A stretch of DNA of 64,000 nucleotides, taken from assembly GCA_013398615.1 (NCBI GenBank), contig VZSR01001685.1:33101077-33165076 (forward strand). The letters run 5' to 3'. The position numbers and the translations under genes are program-made. A model generated the notes under the pieces. The model searched no databases and was not told the DNA's origin. It saw only the letters and a list, made by a program, of their open reading frames with translations. This document shows positions 62,341 to 64,000 of this stretch, piece by piece. This DNA comes from Brachypodius melanocephalos. Lineage: Eukaryota; Chordata; Aves; Passeriformes; Pycnonotidae. Position 1 is the stretch's first letter, and every line of letters starts with the position of its first letter.

Positions 62341-63589
62341 CCACCTATTTTTCTTCCCTTTCTTTATTGAGCATGATCCTCTGCAGGTGTTATTTGTTTG
62401 TCAGGGCTGTTACATAGCAAATGTTGAAATAATTTTTTTTTTTTTTTAGGGAGTAGATAACAGCTGAACTCATATTGCAGACAATGGTTTCACAATGAAG
62501 TACTAATCAACAAGAATGTGAAAATAATTCTTTAGGCATTAGAGGAAGAAATAAATGGCTTCTTGGAGCTGGGGAGCAAACAAAGCGGCATTAGGAGGCT
62601 GATTTTTTTAAATCCTTTTTGAGTGGCTAACCAACCTAACGCACTTGTAATAGTGTTCCAGATTCTTAGCTTAGCCAACTCACCTAACTTAACCAGACAA
62701 AATTATATTATTTATTTGTTCCACATGTGACACTGAAGAAAAACATGTGGATAACCAAAAAAAAAAAATCAGTTCATCTGGGGCTGGTCTTATACAGTTT
62801 TCTTTTGCTGAGTTACATGCCACAAGCCAAATGTATTGCCTTAGGGTTGTTTTGCTTTTATTTATTTAATTATTTACTTATTGAATAGTTCCAACTTACA
62901 TAATTTCCTACATCATCTAACTTTTGATGACCACATTCTCTTATATCATCCCACCTGAACATACACATATGGATCACAACTGTCGCATTAGGGGTTGATG
63001 TTCAGTTTTCCACATACAGAAGCTGGAATCCATTAATTTCAAGCATCCTAACAAGATATAGTTGGTCAATGCCAGAAATCCAGTAAACAGACTGCAAACT
63101 TGGCATTCTGCTGCCACAAAATTTCTGCAAATCACAGCCCTTTCACAGATGAGGGGCATTTTCAAATTAATATAATTGATAATTTTTATTTCTTAAGATT
63201 TTTTCAGTTCTTTTTGTTCTTCTCACATGCCTGTAAAAGTTCAGCACAACTGGGCCCTGCCAGGCTGGGAGAGTTCCTCGCTCCTGGCCCTACCAGTTTA
63301 GTTTTGCATTTTTTCGTCTGACTGGCCATCTCTGAAAGATTAATTAACCGTTAATTTAATGTCCATCAGTATTTCTATTAAGTAAAGCCAAGACAATTTT
63401 GCTCTTGGTCAGGTTTCTGGTAAGGAAGAAAATGTGTTTATTTTTTAATGATGTACTAGAGCTCCTGAAGTTGCTGTAAAGCATTCTTTATAAAGTGTGA
63501 AACACGAAAAAACACAGAAGAATAAAACAAAACCTAAAACTAAAGCCACTAAGGAATAATGATAAAAAGGGAAGAACGCAAATCATTTC
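62341..63589. other. No gene seen; AT-rich unique sequence
   Basis: A T run at 62433-62447 and an A run near 62757-62768 are present, and frames are under 75 codons. The stretch 62480-62610 resembles the candidate element to its left in texture but lacks its CpG excess. Confidence 0.6.
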
Positions 63590-63900
63590 TCATCCTTCCT
63601 ACTAGAGACGCATTTTATAGCTAATGCATTTAATGAGTCAACATTGACTTATATTGCCTGAAAGCTCACTGAATTATTGAGTATCTGTGGTATAGATTAT
63701 ATGGGAAAAATAGTTTGAAATGGCTTTTTCCTCTGTGAAAATTTAATTTTATTTATATTCAGCTGCAGTTATTTTCCAAGGTTGTTATTAGATGAGTTCA
63801 TCTTTCCTGTATATTTTAAAGAGCTAATGCAATTTAGTAAAAAATAGACTTTTTGCAGAAGCTTTAGAAGCTCTGCGGTTTGAAAAACACCTGAGGAAAG
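63590..63900. promoter_or_regulatory. Candidate conserved non-coding element
   Basis: Repeat-free AT-rich sequence with TAATGCATTTAATGAGTCA-type words and AAATTTAATTTTATT, lying at the right edge of the window. There is no significant open frame. This is a weak call from texture alone. Confidence 0.15.
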
Positions 63901-64000
63901 CTTAACTGAAAGAAGGACAAAAGAATAAATCAACAACAACAGCATTTCTCTGAGACATATGTCTACTAATTTAGCCCGAATAAAGCGTCTGTCATATACT

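Noticed and set aside
1..64000. tRNA, rRNA, CRISPR, prophage or prokaryotic operon content
   Set aside because: No tRNA box pairs such as GGTTCGAATCC, no regularly spaced direct repeats, no gene-dense coding pattern and no long open frames anywhere.

Overview
This 64 kb window reads as vertebrate, almost certainly avian, non-coding DNA: a gene desert or the inside of a very large intron. The evidence for a bird is the repeat content. There is a complete solo LTR (14083-14664) and a second, antisense LTR fragment (20031-20300), both matching avian endogenous-retrovirus LTR families as I remember them. There is also a decayed CR1 LINE 3' fragment (about 20460-20710). Transposable elements are sparse, with no Alu/L1-like material, as expected of bird euchromatin. 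A songbird is plausible but not shown.

I find no protein-coding gene, rRNA, tRNA, CRISPR array or prokaryotic feature. The longest open frames are about 176, 173, 162 and 160 codons. They overlap other frames on both strands, show no domain I recognise, and are near the length chance gives in 64 kb of this composition. Nothing looks like a convincing exon.

Layout: 1-14 kb is mostly unique AT-rich sequence with a few G+C-richer blocks, short CA repeats and a 43-base T run at 9872. At 14.1-14.7 kb lies the solo LTR with an imperfect 5-bp target-site duplication. At 18.95 kb is a 36-base A run, and at 19.4 kb a compound TA/TG/GA microsatellite. At 20.0-20.7 kb is a cluster of two minus-strand repeat fragments. 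From 26.5 to 28.5 kb the plus strand is purine-rich and holds a (GGGA)5 tract able to form a G-quadruplex. A G+C-rich block at 32.3-33.25 kb may be another old LTR. From 47 kb to the end there are several AT-rich stretches dense in homeodomain- and octamer-type sites that resemble conserved non-coding enhancers; this is judged by eye only. A pyrimidine-rich stretch lies at 57.7-59.1 kb. The most distinctive short feature is at 62.08-62.33 kb: a local excess of CpG containing two abutting 17-bp copies that differ at two bases.

No genes can be seen working together here. If the window has a function, it is most likely cis-regulation of a gene outside it. I did not find a new biological system and say so plainly; the findings are modest and testable.
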